A program made the position numbers and the translations under genes. Positions 45,001-53,716 of a stretch of 64,000 bases of DNA are shown here, in pieces. Origin of the DNA: Flavobacterium sp. JAS. Lineage in GTDB: Bacteria; Bacteroidota; Bacteroidia; Flavobacteriales; Flavobacteriaceae. Numbering within the stretch: the stretch's first letter is position 1; every line of letters starts with the position of its first letter. The stretch lies in NCBI RefSeq assembly GCF_020991455.1, contig NZ_JAJMOX010000004.1, forward strand, positions 310,001 through 374,000, in the 5' to 3' direction. The notes below the pieces were generated by a model. That model did not search any database. It saw nothing but the letters and a program-made list of their open reading frames with translations, and was not told the origin of the DNA.

Positions 45001-46544
45001 TGAATGTTTTTAGATAAATTAAGATTAGTTAATTTATTGTTATCACAGTTTAGAGTTGTAAGTGCTATGTTTTTAGAAATGTCCAAACTTGTTAAATTGT
45101 TATTACTACAATCTAATGACTTTAAATTAGTGAAATCTTGAATTCCAGTTAGATCAGATATTGAACCCAATTGCATACTTAATTCTTGTACAGTACTAAT
45201 GTTAGCTGTTAATACTTTTCCATCAACAACGCCAGAATCAATTCCTAATTCAATTAATTTTTTCTCAAAATTTGCATCAGGAATTAAAGTAAAAGGGGAA
45301 GTACACACTTCATTATATTTTGCAGTATCATCTTTAGCTGCTCCCCAATTCAATGTTGAATAGGCTGCGTCATCTACAGTTATGCAAGTAAGGTCTGGAT
45401 TCCCCATAAAACCTATGCTAAAATATTTTAATAAGGTGTTTTTTCCGTTTTTCAGATTTAAACTTTGAAGTTTGTTTGACATGCATACCAAATAAGTCAA
45501 GGCTTTATTATTAGAAACATCCAAACTGATTAATTGATTGTAGTGACAAGTCAAACCAGTCAAAGCCACATTTTTGGAAAGATCTAAAGTTGTCAATTGA
45601 TTGGATTGACAGTATAAACCGGACAATGCGGTGTTGCTAGAAATATCCAAAATTTTTAATTGGTTGGTATGACAATATAAATCAAGCAATGCGGTATTTT
45701 TGGAAACATTCAAATCAGTTAATAGATTGGAATTACAATCCAAATAAGTCAGGCTTATATTGTTGGAAACATCCAAACTAGTTAATAGATTAGTAGAACA
45801 ATTTAAACTTGTCAAAGCCACATTTTTAGAAATATTCAAATTCGTTAAATTATTGCTCCAGCAATTTAAATTGGTCAAAGCTACATTTTGAGAAATATCC
45901 AAACCTGCTAATTTATTATTACTACAATTTAAATCAGTTAAAGCCATATTATGAGAAAAATCAAAATTAACGAATTGATTATATCTACACTCTAATGATT
46001 TTAGAGTCAAATTTTGAGAAATATCCAAACTTGTTAATTTATTAACGCCACAAGATAAATCGGTTAAAGCTATATTTTGAGAAACATCCAAATCGGTTAA
46101 TTGATTATATGTACACTGTAATGATTTTAGATTCAAATTTTTAGAAATATTCAGACTCGTTAAATTATTTATGTTACAAGTTAAATTAATCAAAGTCAGA
46201 TTTTTAGTAAAATCTAATGTTGTTATAGAATTGCTATCACAATTTAATGTTGTTAAAGCTGTATTTTTGGAAAGATCCAAAGTTGTTAATCTATTAGTGT
46301 TACAGTTTAATGTTATTAAGCTCACAAAACCCTCTATCCCTTTCAAGTTGAAAATAGAACTTGACGAAACGTCCAATGAAGTTAAAGTATTAATGTTGTT
46401 GGTTAGCACTTTTCCATCCAACACGCCAGAGTCAATCCCCAAATTAATTAGTTTTCTCTCAAAATTCACATCAGGAATACTTGTATATTGAGCATAAATA
46501 GAAAAATTTGCCAGTAAAAGCAACAAGAGTAGTTTTGTTTTCAT
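42081..46544 (-). CDS. Giant T9SS-secreted leucine-rich-repeat protein (five modules)
   Basis: A 1487-residue secreted protein. After the signal peptide it consists of five consecutive modules starting near residues 20, 417, 667, 998 and 1223. Each module opens with TLIPDxNFExKLIxLGID, carries several 21-residue LRRs of the LDVSxNxxLxxLxC type, and closes with NPxLxCIxVDDxxYSxxNW. The last 75 residues are a T9SS type A sorting domain (VAVYPNPTKGEININN ... KKVIVE). The Cys at a fixed repeat position recalls the cysteine ladder of internalin-J-like proteins. Likely adhesion or protein binding at the cell surface. Transcribed separately from the other LRR gene. Confidence 0.92.
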   Translation of the reverse strand: MKTKLLLLLLLANFSIYAQYTSIPDVNFERKLINLGIDSGVLDGKVLTNNINTLTSLDVSSSSIFNLKGIEGFVSLITLNCNTNRLTTLDLSKNTALTTLNCDSNSITTLDFTKNLTLINLTCNINNLTSLNISKNLNLKSLQCTYNQLTDLDVSQNIALTDLSCGVNKLTSLDISQNLTLKSLECRYNQFVNFDFSHNMALTDLNCSNNKLAGLDISQNVALTNLNCWSNNLTNLNISKNVALTSLNCSTNLLTSLDVSNNISLTYLDCNSNLLTDLNVSKNTALLDLYCHTNQLKILDISSNTALSGLYCQSNQLTTLDLSKNVALTGLTCHYNQLISLDVSNNKALTYLVCMSNKLQSLNLKNGKNTLLKYFSIGFMGNPDLTCITVDDAAYSTLNWGAAKDDTAKYNEVCTSPFTLIPDANFEKKLIELGIDSGVVDGKVLTANISTVQELSMQLGSISDLTGIQDFTNLKSLDCSNNNLTSLDISKNIALTTLNCDNNKLTNLNLSKNIHLKTLNCNVNLLTSLDVSNNLEITWLYCSKNNLTSLNVTKNILLDDLYFSDNKLTNINLSQNPLLISLYAENNLLTSLDLSKNTALTNLSVLNNKLVELNLKNGNNTILNSSLNFKTNPNLTCIQVDDVAYANTNWGAKKDATATFNVLCGDYTLIPDTNFEKKLIELGIDSGAVDGKVLTSNISTITSLDVSNSNISNLSGIEDFVSLTKLDCGTNKLLTLNISNNKLLTDLNCRYNNLSVLDLSANLKLTALDCIYNQITSLDVTKMLNLGSLLCTANQLTSLDVTNNLALYWFGCNGNKLITLDVSKNKLLQYLDCGFNQLTALDVSNSTALFYLNCYYNKLTALDISMLTELTDLACSDSKLSKLDVSKNTKLKSLLCEKMTFTTLDISNNTALKELYCGNGKLTTLNVSKNKALTILQCFNNQLSDLNIKNGTNTLLTTVNFIQNPDLICIQVDDVTYSNKNWSSAKDITANYSTNCNTYTLIPDSNFENKLISLGIDTGVSDGKVLTSNINKLTFLNVSGAKISSLEGIDGFSALTNLICSGNQLTSLDLSNNYALQILDSSNNRLTELYTSKSNNLVALTCENNLLSTLDIINNTALDLLDFSGNQLSSIDLSQHKALSQLFCASNQLTKLDLSKNILVKDLNCSSNQLISLNLKNGNNTNLHSFNIHLENNPNLSCIQVDNKTYSDTNWLNFKDVTATYNEDCDYYTLIPEPNFEQKLIDLGIDTDGLNGKITTTNISSVTSLDLSNSNIKNLSGIENFTSLTFLDCSNNQLTNLDLSQNVLLETLNASSNQITTLDLSKNNKLTITYVISNPLIYLNLQNGNNKNMLILNVTGKNSTNNLATTFLGLNKLGCVKIDDADFSNANWSKIKESTTIYSATCSLGIEDSIFDKVAVYPNPTKGEININNATLEKATVYNTLGQLVRSFTLNSTNTNHKIDLTGLPKGVYYVFLINQDAASAKKVIVE

Positions 46545-46567
46545 AAATTCAGTTTAAGATCATCGCG

Positions 46568-46575
46568 CAAGTATA
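46568..46575 (-). promoter_or_regulatory. -7-like box of LRR gene (TATACTTG)
   Basis: Minus-strand TAnnCTTG followed by CGCGA, as at the other LRR gene. The 287-bp region to the next gene also contains the plus-strand upstream of the subtilase, where no clear -7 box is seen. Confidence 0.45.
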
Positions 46576-46596
46576 CCTATTTTAATTAGATTTTCC

Positions 46597-46612
46597 TTAC
46601 GGGAAGCCGTAA
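46597..46612. promoter_or_regulatory. Palindromic operator candidate, copy 2
   Basis: The same 16-bp palindrome TTACGGGAAGCCGTAA, centre about 30 bp upstream of the -7-like box and about 60 bp from the start codon, as in copy 1. Confidence 0.6.
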
Positions 46613-46831
46613 CGGGATTTTCTTTTTAAATTTTCTATAAATTTCCATCAAAGCGAAATCAATATATTTGTTAGAAAATTATTGCAAATTATTGCCTTAA
46701 AGGGATTTAATAAACTTTAGAATCTATTCTGGCAAGGATTAAAATTCATAACGCATTGTTAACAGTTAGTTTTTTGTAACAAAAAATCATAATTTAGGCC
46801 CATCTTTTAACTTTACATTATATACAGATAC

Positions 46832-48463
46832 ATGAGTCATATAAAACCCTTTACTTTATCAGCTTGGGTATTACTTGTTTTAGCAGGTAGTGCAACTGTT
46901 CAAGCACAAGTTTCAACGCCTAAACAAGCTATTACTGCACCTTTAGCGATTGTAAAAAAAGCACCACTTAGCGAGAATGAATTAAAAAGATGGAGTCACC
47001 TTGATCTGATTAAAGATTCAATTCCTGGAATGAGTGTTGATAGGGCTTATGCCGAATTATTACAAGGTAAAACCGGTAAAAAAGTAATCGTTGGTATAGT
47101 AGACTCAGGTGTAGATATTGAACATCCGGACTTACAAGGAATGATCTGGACAAACCCTAAAGAAATTCCGGGTAACGGAATTGATGATGATAAAAACGGA
47201 TTTATAGATGATATTCACGGATGGAATTTTTTGGGCGATGCTGTTCATGAAAACCTTGAAATGACACGTATCGTTAAAAAAGGCGATGACGGATCAGCGC
47301 AATACAAAGCCGCTTTAGCACAATACGAAGAAAGATCAAGTAAAGCTCTGGAAGACAAACAACAAGTAGACTTTTTATTAGATGTTCATAATACTATTAA
47401 AAAGGAGTTAAATAAAACAACTTACAAACTTGAAGATTTAAGTACAATTACTTCAACAGATCCAAAAGTGACGAGAAGTAAAATGATCATGACTCAAATT
47501 TTTACTAACGGAGGACCAACTTTTGATCCGGAAGCAGAATTAGAAGATTATAGAGAATCTGTTTACGATCAGTTAAATTATAATCTGAACAAAGAGTATG
47601 ATGGAAGAAAAATCGTAGGTGATAATCCTGAAGATATTAAAAACAATCATTATGGTAATAATGTAGTTTTTGGTCCGGATAAAGAAAAAGCACTTCACGG
47701 AACTCACGTTGCCGGAATTATTGGCCAAGTTCGTGGAAATAACTTAGGAGGAGACGGAGTTTCTAATAATGTTGAAATCCTGACTGTGAGAGCGGTTCCT
47801 GACGGAGATGAGTACGATAAAGATATTGCATTGGCAATTCGTTATGCAGTAGATAATGGGGCAAAGGTAATTAACGGAAGTTTCGGAAAAAGTTTTTCTC
47901 CACATAAACAATGGGTTTATGACGCGATAAAATATGCCGCTAAAAAAGATGTTTTAATCGTTCATGCAGCAGGTAACGATGGATACAATATCGATGAAAC
48001 AAAAAACATCAATTATCCAAATGACTCTGAAGATAACGTAAAAGAATTTGCTAATAATGTAATTACAATTGGAGCTATAAACAACCAATACGGAGAAACG
48101 GTAGTTGCAGGATTTTCAAACTTCGGAAAAATAAATGTTGACGTTTTTGCTCCAGGAGAAGAGATCTACGCAACAGTTCCAAACAATAAATACAAATATT
48201 TACAAGGAACTTCAATGGCGTCACCAAACGCAGCCGGAGTTGCAGCGTTGATTCGTTCGTATTATCCAAAACTAAAAGCAGCTCAGGTAAAACAAATTTT
48301 AATGGATTCAGGAGTAGCACTTCCATCAAAGATTGTTTTAGGTGAAAACCCAAATAGGGACGAAAAACCTGTAGCGGTTTCTTCTGCAGAGTCATCAAGA
48401 ACGGCTAAAATGGTCAATGCTTATAATGCTTTGTTGATGGCAGAAAAAATGTCAAAGAAATAA
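46832..48463 (+). CDS. Subtilisin-like serine protease (S8)
   Basis: A 543-residue exported protease; signal peptide ends TVQAQ (about residue 26). Catalytic triad Asp91 (VGIVDSGVDIEHPDL), His289 (LHGTHVAGI) and Ser461 (GTSMASPNAAG). A large insert of about 170 residues between the Asp and His motifs (residues 110-280) is a feature of this flavobacterial group. No C-terminal sorting domain, so it stays in the periplasm or is attached elsewhere. A terminator follows, so the next gene has its own transcript or reads through. Confidence 0.94.
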   Translation: MSHIKPFTLSAWVLLVLAGSATVQAQVSTPKQAITAPLAIVKKAPLSENELKRWSHLDLIKDSIPGMSVDRAYAELLQGKTGKKVIVGIVDSGVDIEHPDLQGMIWTNPKEIPGNGIDDDKNGFIDDIHGWNFLGDAVHENLEMTRIVKKGDDGSAQYKAALAQYEERSSKALEDKQQVDFLLDVHNTIKKELNKTTYKLEDLSTITSTDPKVTRSKMIMTQIFTNGGPTFDPEAELEDYRESVYDQLNYNLNKEYDGRKIVGDNPEDIKNNHYGNNVVFGPDKEKALHGTHVAGIIGQVRGNNLGGDGVSNNVEILTVRAVPDGDEYDKDIALAIRYAVDNGAKVINGSFGKSFSPHKQWVYDAIKYAAKKDVLIVHAAGNDGYNIDETKNINYPNDSEDNVKEFANNVITIGAINNQYGETVVAGFSNFGKINVDVFAPGEEIYATVPNNKYKYLQGTSMASPNAAGVAALIRSYYPKLKAAQVKQILMDSGVALPSKIVLGENPNRDEKPVAVSSAESSRTAKMVNAYNALLMAEKMSKK

Positions 48464-48484
48464 ATAAAAATAGAATACTAATCT

Positions 48485-48513
48485 AATGGAAGAGTGGCAA
48501 CTCTTCCATTTTT
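48485..48513 (+). terminator. Rho-independent terminator
   Basis: Perfect 11-bp stem AATGGAAGAGT / ACTCTTCCATT with a GGCA loop and T-rich tail. Confidence 0.8.
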
Positions 48514-48525
48514 ATTAAAACAACC

Positions 48526-50406
48526 ATGCGAAAAATTATATTACTATCTTTTTTGAGTTTAGGTTTAAACTCAGTATTTGCACAAAATGCTCCCTATTGG
48601 CAACAACATGTTGATTACAAAATGGAAGTATCTATGGATGTAAAAAACTATCAATACAAAGGGAAACAGGAATTGGTTTATACCAATAATTCTCCTGATA
48701 CTTTAAGAAAAGTTTTTTATCATTTATATCCAAATGCTTTTCAGCCAGGAAGCGAAATGGATGCACGCCTGCATTCTATAAAAGATCCTGACGGAAGAAT
48801 GGTTAGTAAAATAAAAGGCGCAGATGGTAAAGAGGTAAAGCAAAGCCGAATTGAAACCTTGAAACCAAATGAGGTTGGATATTTAAAAATCACAAATCTT
48901 AAACAAGATGGAGTAACGGCTCAAACCAGAACCTCAGGAACTATTTTGGAAGTTACTTTGGCTAAGCCAATTTTACCGAATTCAAAAACAACTTTTACCT
49001 TAGATTTTGATGGACAAGTTCCGGTTCAAATTCGTCGTTCAGGCCGTAACAATTCAGAAGGTGTAGAACTTTCAATGTCACAATGGTATCCTAAATTGGC
49101 TGAATTTGATTTTGAAGGCTGGCATGCTGATCCTTACATCGCAAGAGAATTTCACGGTGTTTGGGGTAATTTTGATGTAAAAATCACAATCGATAAAGAC
49201 TACATAATTGGAGGTTCAGGATATTTACAAGACAAAAATCAAATTGGTCACGGTTATGAAGATGCCGGTGTAACTGTTGTTTATCCAAAAAAGACAAAAA
49301 CATTAACGTGGCATTTTATAGCACCAATGGTACACGATTTTACCTGGGCTGCAGACAAAGAATATGTACATGATATTGTAAAAGGACCAAATGATGTTGA
49401 TTTGCATTATTTCTACAAAAACAATCCAAAAACAGCTGAAAACTGGAAAAAGTTAGAGCCACTAATGGTTAAAGTAATGGATTTTTATAACCATAAAGTT
49501 GGAGCATATCCGTACAAACAATATTCATTTATTCAAGGTGGAGATGGTGGAATGGAATATGCAATGTGTACTTTAATGCTTGGAAACGGAACTCTTGAAG
49601 GTATTTTGGGAACTGCAACGCATGAAATGGGACATTCTTGGTTTCAGCATATTTTAGCTTCAAACGAATCAAAACACCCATGGATGGATGAAGGTTTTAC
49701 AACTTATATCGAAGACATGGCTTTGAACGAATTAAAAGGAGATAAAAAAGTAGAGAATCCGTTTAAAGGAAATTATACAGCTTACTATAAATTAGTAGAA
49801 TCTGGAAAAGAGCAACCACAAACGACTCATGGTGATCGTTATGACGAAAACAGACCTTACAGTGTTTCATCTTATGTAAAAGGAAGTATCTTTTTGTCAC
49901 AATTAGAATATGTAATTGGAAAAGACAATGTAGATGCAACTTTAAAAAGATATTACAACGATTTTAAATTCAAACATCCATCTCCAAATGACATTAAAAG
50001 AACAGCCGAAAGAGTTTCTGGAGCTGAGTTAGACTGGTATTTGGTTGATTGGGCAGAAACTGCAAACACAATTGATTACGGTATTGCAGCTGTTGCAGAT
50101 AATGCAGGAAAAACAACAGTTACATTAGAGAGAATTGGAAGAATGCCAATGCCAATCGATTTAACGGTAGAATATACTGACGGAACATCAGAGAGTTTTT
50201 ATATTCCGTTAAGAATGATGAATTTCATTAAATCAAATCCAAATCCGAATGTGAAAAGAACCGTTCTGGAAGATTGGGCGTGGGCAATGTCAAACTACAG
50301 CTTTACAATTGATAAAAACAAAACAACGATAAAAAAAATCACCATAGATCCAAGTGGATTAATGGCAGATATTAAAGCATCAAATAATGTTTTTGAAGTG
50401 AAATAA
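48526..50406 (+). CDS. M1-family metallo-aminopeptidase
   Basis: A 626-residue exported zinc aminopeptidase; signal peptide ends SVFAQ (about residue 20). The substrate N-terminus motif is GGMEY at 341-345 and the zinc site is HEMGH at 366-370 with Glu389 in WMDEGFTTY. The N-terminal beta-saddle domain covers about 25-250 and the catalytic domain about 250-540. Relatives of this secreted Bacteroidota type feed amino acids from peptides. Starts 12 bp beyond the preceding terminator. Confidence 0.94.
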   Translation: MRKIILLSFLSLGLNSVFAQNAPYWQQHVDYKMEVSMDVKNYQYKGKQELVYTNNSPDTLRKVFYHLYPNAFQPGSEMDARLHSIKDPDGRMVSKIKGADGKEVKQSRIETLKPNEVGYLKITNLKQDGVTAQTRTSGTILEVTLAKPILPNSKTTFTLDFDGQVPVQIRRSGRNNSEGVELSMSQWYPKLAEFDFEGWHADPYIAREFHGVWGNFDVKITIDKDYIIGGSGYLQDKNQIGHGYEDAGVTVVYPKKTKTLTWHFIAPMVHDFTWAADKEYVHDIVKGPNDVDLHYFYKNNPKTAENWKKLEPLMVKVMDFYNHKVGAYPYKQYSFIQGGDGGMEYAMCTLMLGNGTLEGILGTATHEMGHSWFQHILASNESKHPWMDEGFTTYIEDMALNELKGDKKVENPFKGNYTAYYKLVESGKEQPQTTHGDRYDENRPYSVSSYVKGSIFLSQLEYVIGKDNVDATLKRYYNDFKFKHPSPNDIKRTAERVSGAELDWYLVDWAETANTIDYGIAAVADNAGKTTVTLERIGRMPMPIDLTVEYTDGTSESFYIPLRMMNFIKSNPNPNVKRTVLEDWAWAMSNYSFTIDKNKTTIKKITIDPSGLMADIKASNNVFEVK

Positions 50407-50430
50407 TCTTCTGAATAATCTTAAAAGAGA

Positions 50431-50462
50431 AAGCCCTTAAATTATTTAAGGGCTTTTTTTTT
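50431..50462. terminator. Rho-independent terminator
   Basis: Stem AAGCCCTTAAA / TTTAAGGGCTT with a 3-base loop and an eight-T tail; serves the peptidase and, reversed, the DUF418 gene. Confidence 0.88.
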
Positions 50463-50465
50463 AAT

Positions 50466-51668
50466 TTATAAAACAGGTTTTATGTCAGTTATAGTATTGC
50501 TTTGTGAGATCTTTTTTAATGGAAACATTTTTCTGTAACTTAATACTCTCCATAGCCATTCAACAGGGCCATAATTGTATTTTGAAAGCCACCATTTACT
50601 TATGAACAACTGAATTGTAAATACAAAAACAGCTAAGAAAAAGTAAAACCAATATGGCAAAGTATTGTAAATTTTGAAACCAATTCCCGAAAAAAGAAAA
50701 GCAGCCAAAATGTTTTGCATCATATAATTGGTCAATGTCATTTTACCACTAACCCTAAAATAATTAAAAATTGTTTTCCATTTTCCGTTAGTATATAATA
50801 AACATATTCCGGATGCAATAAATAACATTGTATTTATGATTATCCAAAAAACCGGATGAAAATACGTAAAAACTACTTTCTGCTTAATCGCAATCTCAAA
50901 AAGAACACCAGAAATTATTGCTAGAATCAGGGTTATTATAATTGTTCTTTTTAATAATTTTTTGAATTCAGGTAAACGATTAAAGAAGTTAATTTTTTGA
51001 GCGTAGAAACCTAAAAGCATAAGAGCAAACATCACGACATGTACTGTAACAGCATAAGCAAGATTAATCATTTCCTGATAATACGTTCCCAGTAAATTAA
51101 ATTTGAATACATCAAGCCAGTTATCAGAATAAAACAATTTTAAGTATTTAGCGGTAGATTGTACATCAGGCAGGGTTTGTTTTATTGAATGAATATAGGC
51201 AGTAAGAAATGGAACAGTTAAAAGAAGTATTCCACATGTTATTAGAATTGTTTTGGATGAACTTTTGTAAAAGAATAAAAGTAATAAACCTAAAAGAGCA
51301 TAATCTTTTAAGATATCACCCAGCCAAAAAGCAGAATTTATAAAGGCGAATATAAACAGGATAAACATTCTCCAGCAAAAAAAAGACACAGGATTTTTGC
51401 CTTTATCAGCTACATTATTAATAAGAACGGCAAATCCATATCCAAATAAAATACTTAACAAAGTCCAGGATTTGGCAGAAAAAATATACAGATTAGAATA
51501 ATTGATAATCTCAGAAAAAAAACCTTTTTTTGCAATAAAGCGCTCTAATCCAATGAAGCGAAAATCAACATAATTTCCTATTGCGACTCCTAATAAGGCC
51601 CAGCCTCTTAAAATATCAACAATAGCTGTTCTCTTATCTTCTTGAATGGGCAGAAATGAATTTGTCAT
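50466..51668 (-). CDS. DUF418 integral membrane protein
   Basis: A 400-residue polytopic inner-membrane protein with about ten helices. It has the DUF418 layout: N-terminal DILRGWALLGVAIGNY, and the C-terminal domain with GKMTLTNYMMQN and WLSKYNYGPVEWLWRVLSYR. The overall topology resembles acyltransferase-3-type proteins. Function is unknown in general. Single gene with its own -7 box. Confidence 0.88.
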   Translation of the reverse strand: MTNSFLPIQEDKRTAIVDILRGWALLGVAIGNYVDFRFIGLERFIAKKGFFSEIINYSNLYIFSAKSWTLLSILFGYGFAVLINNVADKGKNPVSFFCWRMFILFIFAFINSAFWLGDILKDYALLGLLLLFFYKSSSKTILITCGILLLTVPFLTAYIHSIKQTLPDVQSTAKYLKLFYSDNWLDVFKFNLLGTYYQEMINLAYAVTVHVVMFALMLLGFYAQKINFFNRLPEFKKLLKRTIIITLILAIISGVLFEIAIKQKVVFTYFHPVFWIIINTMLFIASGICLLYTNGKWKTIFNYFRVSGKMTLTNYMMQNILAAFLFSGIGFKIYNTLPYWFYFFLAVFVFTIQLFISKWWLSKYNYGPVEWLWRVLSYRKMFPLKKISQSNTITDIKPVL

Positions 51669-51709
51669 AGATTTAACTGGTCTTTTGGTTTTTATAACTA
51701 TTTCCGATT

Positions 51710-51717
51710 CAAAAGTA
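51710..51717 (-). promoter_or_regulatory. -7 box of DUF418 gene (TACTTTTG)
   Basis: Minus-strand TAnnTTTG match, about 41 bp upstream of the ATG. Confidence 0.45.
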
Positions 51718-51773
51718 AGAAAATAACAATAAAATTATGTGAACCATAAGTTTTATGTGAAAATAAATTTCAT

Positions 51774-51822
51774 AAAAAAGGGTATTGTTCTAAGAAGAAT
51801 TCTTCTAAAATAATACCCTTTT
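51774..51822. terminator. Long bidirectional hairpin
   Basis: Outer arms AAAAGGGTATT / AATACCCTTTT, inner palindrome AGAAGAATTCTTCT. Lies after the DUF885 gene (minus strand). Confidence 0.75.
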
Positions 51823-51847
51823 CAAAACAAAAAAATTGAGTTCATTA

Positions 51848-53611
51848 CTATAAAATAGCTCCCCAGATTTTTTCGTCTTTCAAGAATATTTCTCTCAGGA
51901 TTTCAATAGGTGGTGCTCCGTTATCAAGCATAGCGTCATTAAATTTCTGTAAACTATAATTGCTGCCTTCTTGCTTTTTATAATCTTCTTGCAGTTTTAG
52001 GATCTGTAATTTTCCTAAAGTATAAAATAAATAACCCGGATCATAAGTGCCGCGCATTGCTTCTTGTCGGGAAGGTTTGTCGCCTTGATACCAATTGTCC
52101 ATAAAGAATTTAGTAGCGTCGTCAACACTCATTCCGTAGCAATGTGTTTTAATCGAAACACATAATCTACAAATACGCAAAAGTGAATTTCCAGATTGAG
52201 CCAAACGGTATTTTGCAGCTTTAATAGGATCTCCGGTATTCCCGTATCCTTCATCAATCATCATTTTTTCAGTATAATGTGCCCAGCCTTCAACATAAGC
52301 ATAACTCATAAAAACTTTTTGAATTTTAGACGTTTTTGCAGCATTTGAATGTAAAAATTGAGTGTAATGTCCGGGATAAGCTTCGTGTATAGAAACAATA
52401 TCTGTCGAGTAATAGTTAAATTGTGCCAGCCATTCTTCCTGTTGTTGCGGAGTCCACTTTGGATCTACAGGAGTAATGTAATAAAAAGCCTGAGTAGCTT
52501 TAGTCTCAAACGGGCCCGGAGTATCCATTGAAGCCGTACTTGTAGCCCTTGCATAAGCCGGAGTTTCCTGAATTTTAACGCGTACTTCAGATGGTATGGT
52601 TGTAATTTTATGATCGATTACATATTGGCGAATCGCTTCAATATTCTTTTTTGCATGCGGAATCAAATCTGCAGCTGTTGGATGTTCTTTTTGCATGTCA
52701 TTATAAACATCAACCGGTTTTTTATTTGGGTTAATGATTTTTGCAGCACTATTAAAGGATTCCTGTTCCTTTTTTAATTCTTTTAAACCAATAGCTAAAA
52801 TAGCATCGGGAGATAATTTAATTTCTTCCTGATACAGTAACATTTTTTTATAATTTTCTATTCCAATGGCATATTTGTTATTGGCTTTAGGTAGTTTTTC
52901 TTTTTCTAAATAAGCAGCATAATCATTAATGGCAGTAATTGCTTTTTTATTAGTTTCGTTAAAAGCCTTCATTAAGCTGTCATTTTTTACATCTTTTAAG
53001 GCTATCAAAAGATCGTTTCCTAAAAACGACGCAGACCCTCTTGCAATGTTAATCGCTAAATTAATGTATGGTAATGCCAGAGAATCCTGCAAGTTTTCTT
53101 TAGCCTCTTTAAACAATCTTGGAGCCTCTTTTTCGATTGCAATAATCGATTTTATCTGTTGCTCAATAGGAGCGAAATTACGTTGAACGTAAATATTGAC
53201 ATCAATTATCCCCGCATAAGACATTGGGTTTTTATTGTAAACTTTTAAATCCTCAATGGTATACAAATCATTCTTTGCATTCGATTTAATGACTTTCCAA
53301 TCATAATATATTTTTTTACTTAAAGTAGTAGAATCAATTGCAGCAAACTCCTGTTGGAATTTTTTAAGAGCAGCAACTCGTTTGTCAATATCAGTTTTAC
53401 TATAATGACCTAGTTTGCCATCGTATTCATGCAATCCAAGGTAAGAACCCATTTGCGGATTCCACTCAAGACTTTCAGTAATATATTTTTCAGATAATTT
53501 TAGAAAAGCTTCATCACCAGGTCCCGAAGAAGCATCAGTATTGTCTTGTTTTTTGTTGCAGCTAAAAAGAACAAAAAGTAAGGCAAAAGAAAAAATAAGG
53601 GGTTTTTTCAT
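51848..53611 (-). CDS. DUF885 lipoprotein (putative metallopeptidase)
   Basis: A 587-residue lipoprotein. The frame extends upstream to 53674, but the ATG at 53611 begins the lipoprotein signal (MKKPLIFSFALLFVLFSC). It shows the DUF885 core: NPMSYAGIIDVNIYVQRNF, the zinc-type HEAYPGHYTQ motif (near residue 420) and YVEGWAHYTEKMM shortly after, with a Glu/His set fitting a metal site. Family members are presumed zinc peptidases; that is unproven here. Promoter-like site upstream. Confidence 0.88.
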   Translation of the reverse strand: MKKPLIFSFALLFVLFSCNKKQDNTDASSGPGDEAFLKLSEKYITESLEWNPQMGSYLGLHEYDGKLGHYSKTDIDKRVAALKKFQQEFAAIDSTTLSKKIYYDWKVIKSNAKNDLYTIEDLKVYNKNPMSYAGIIDVNIYVQRNFAPIEQQIKSIIAIEKEAPRLFKEAKENLQDSLALPYINLAINIARGSASFLGNDLLIALKDVKNDSLMKAFNETNKKAITAINDYAAYLEKEKLPKANNKYAIGIENYKKMLLYQEEIKLSPDAILAIGLKELKKEQESFNSAAKIINPNKKPVDVYNDMQKEHPTAADLIPHAKKNIEAIRQYVIDHKITTIPSEVRVKIQETPAYARATSTASMDTPGPFETKATQAFYYITPVDPKWTPQQQEEWLAQFNYYSTDIVSIHEAYPGHYTQFLHSNAAKTSKIQKVFMSYAYVEGWAHYTEKMMIDEGYGNTGDPIKAAKYRLAQSGNSLLRICRLCVSIKTHCYGMSVDDATKFFMDNWYQGDKPSRQEAMRGTYDPGYLFYTLGKLQILKLQEDYKKQEGSNYSLQKFNDAMLDNGAPPIEILREIFLKDEKIWGAIL

Positions 53612-53671
53612 AAAGTTTTTGGTTTGAAAGTTAAGAGAAATAATGAGTTGTAATTCAGTTAAATAACAAAT

Positions 53672-53679
53672 CAAAAATA
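53672..53679 (-). promoter_or_regulatory. -7 box of DUF885 gene (TATTTTTG)
   Basis: Minus-strand TAnnTTTG, 60 bp upstream of the chosen ATG; it overlaps the start of the longer reading frame, supporting the shorter protein. Confidence 0.5.
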
Positions 53680-53716
53680 GCGAATTTTCAAACCAAAAAC
53701 AGAAATTGTAGTATTA

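Noticed and set aside
38661..46544. CRISPR-like periodic DNA in the 38-46 kb region
   Set aside because: The period is 63 bases (21 codons) inside open reading frames and encodes leucine-rich repeats; there are no spacers of unrelated sequence and no cas genes.
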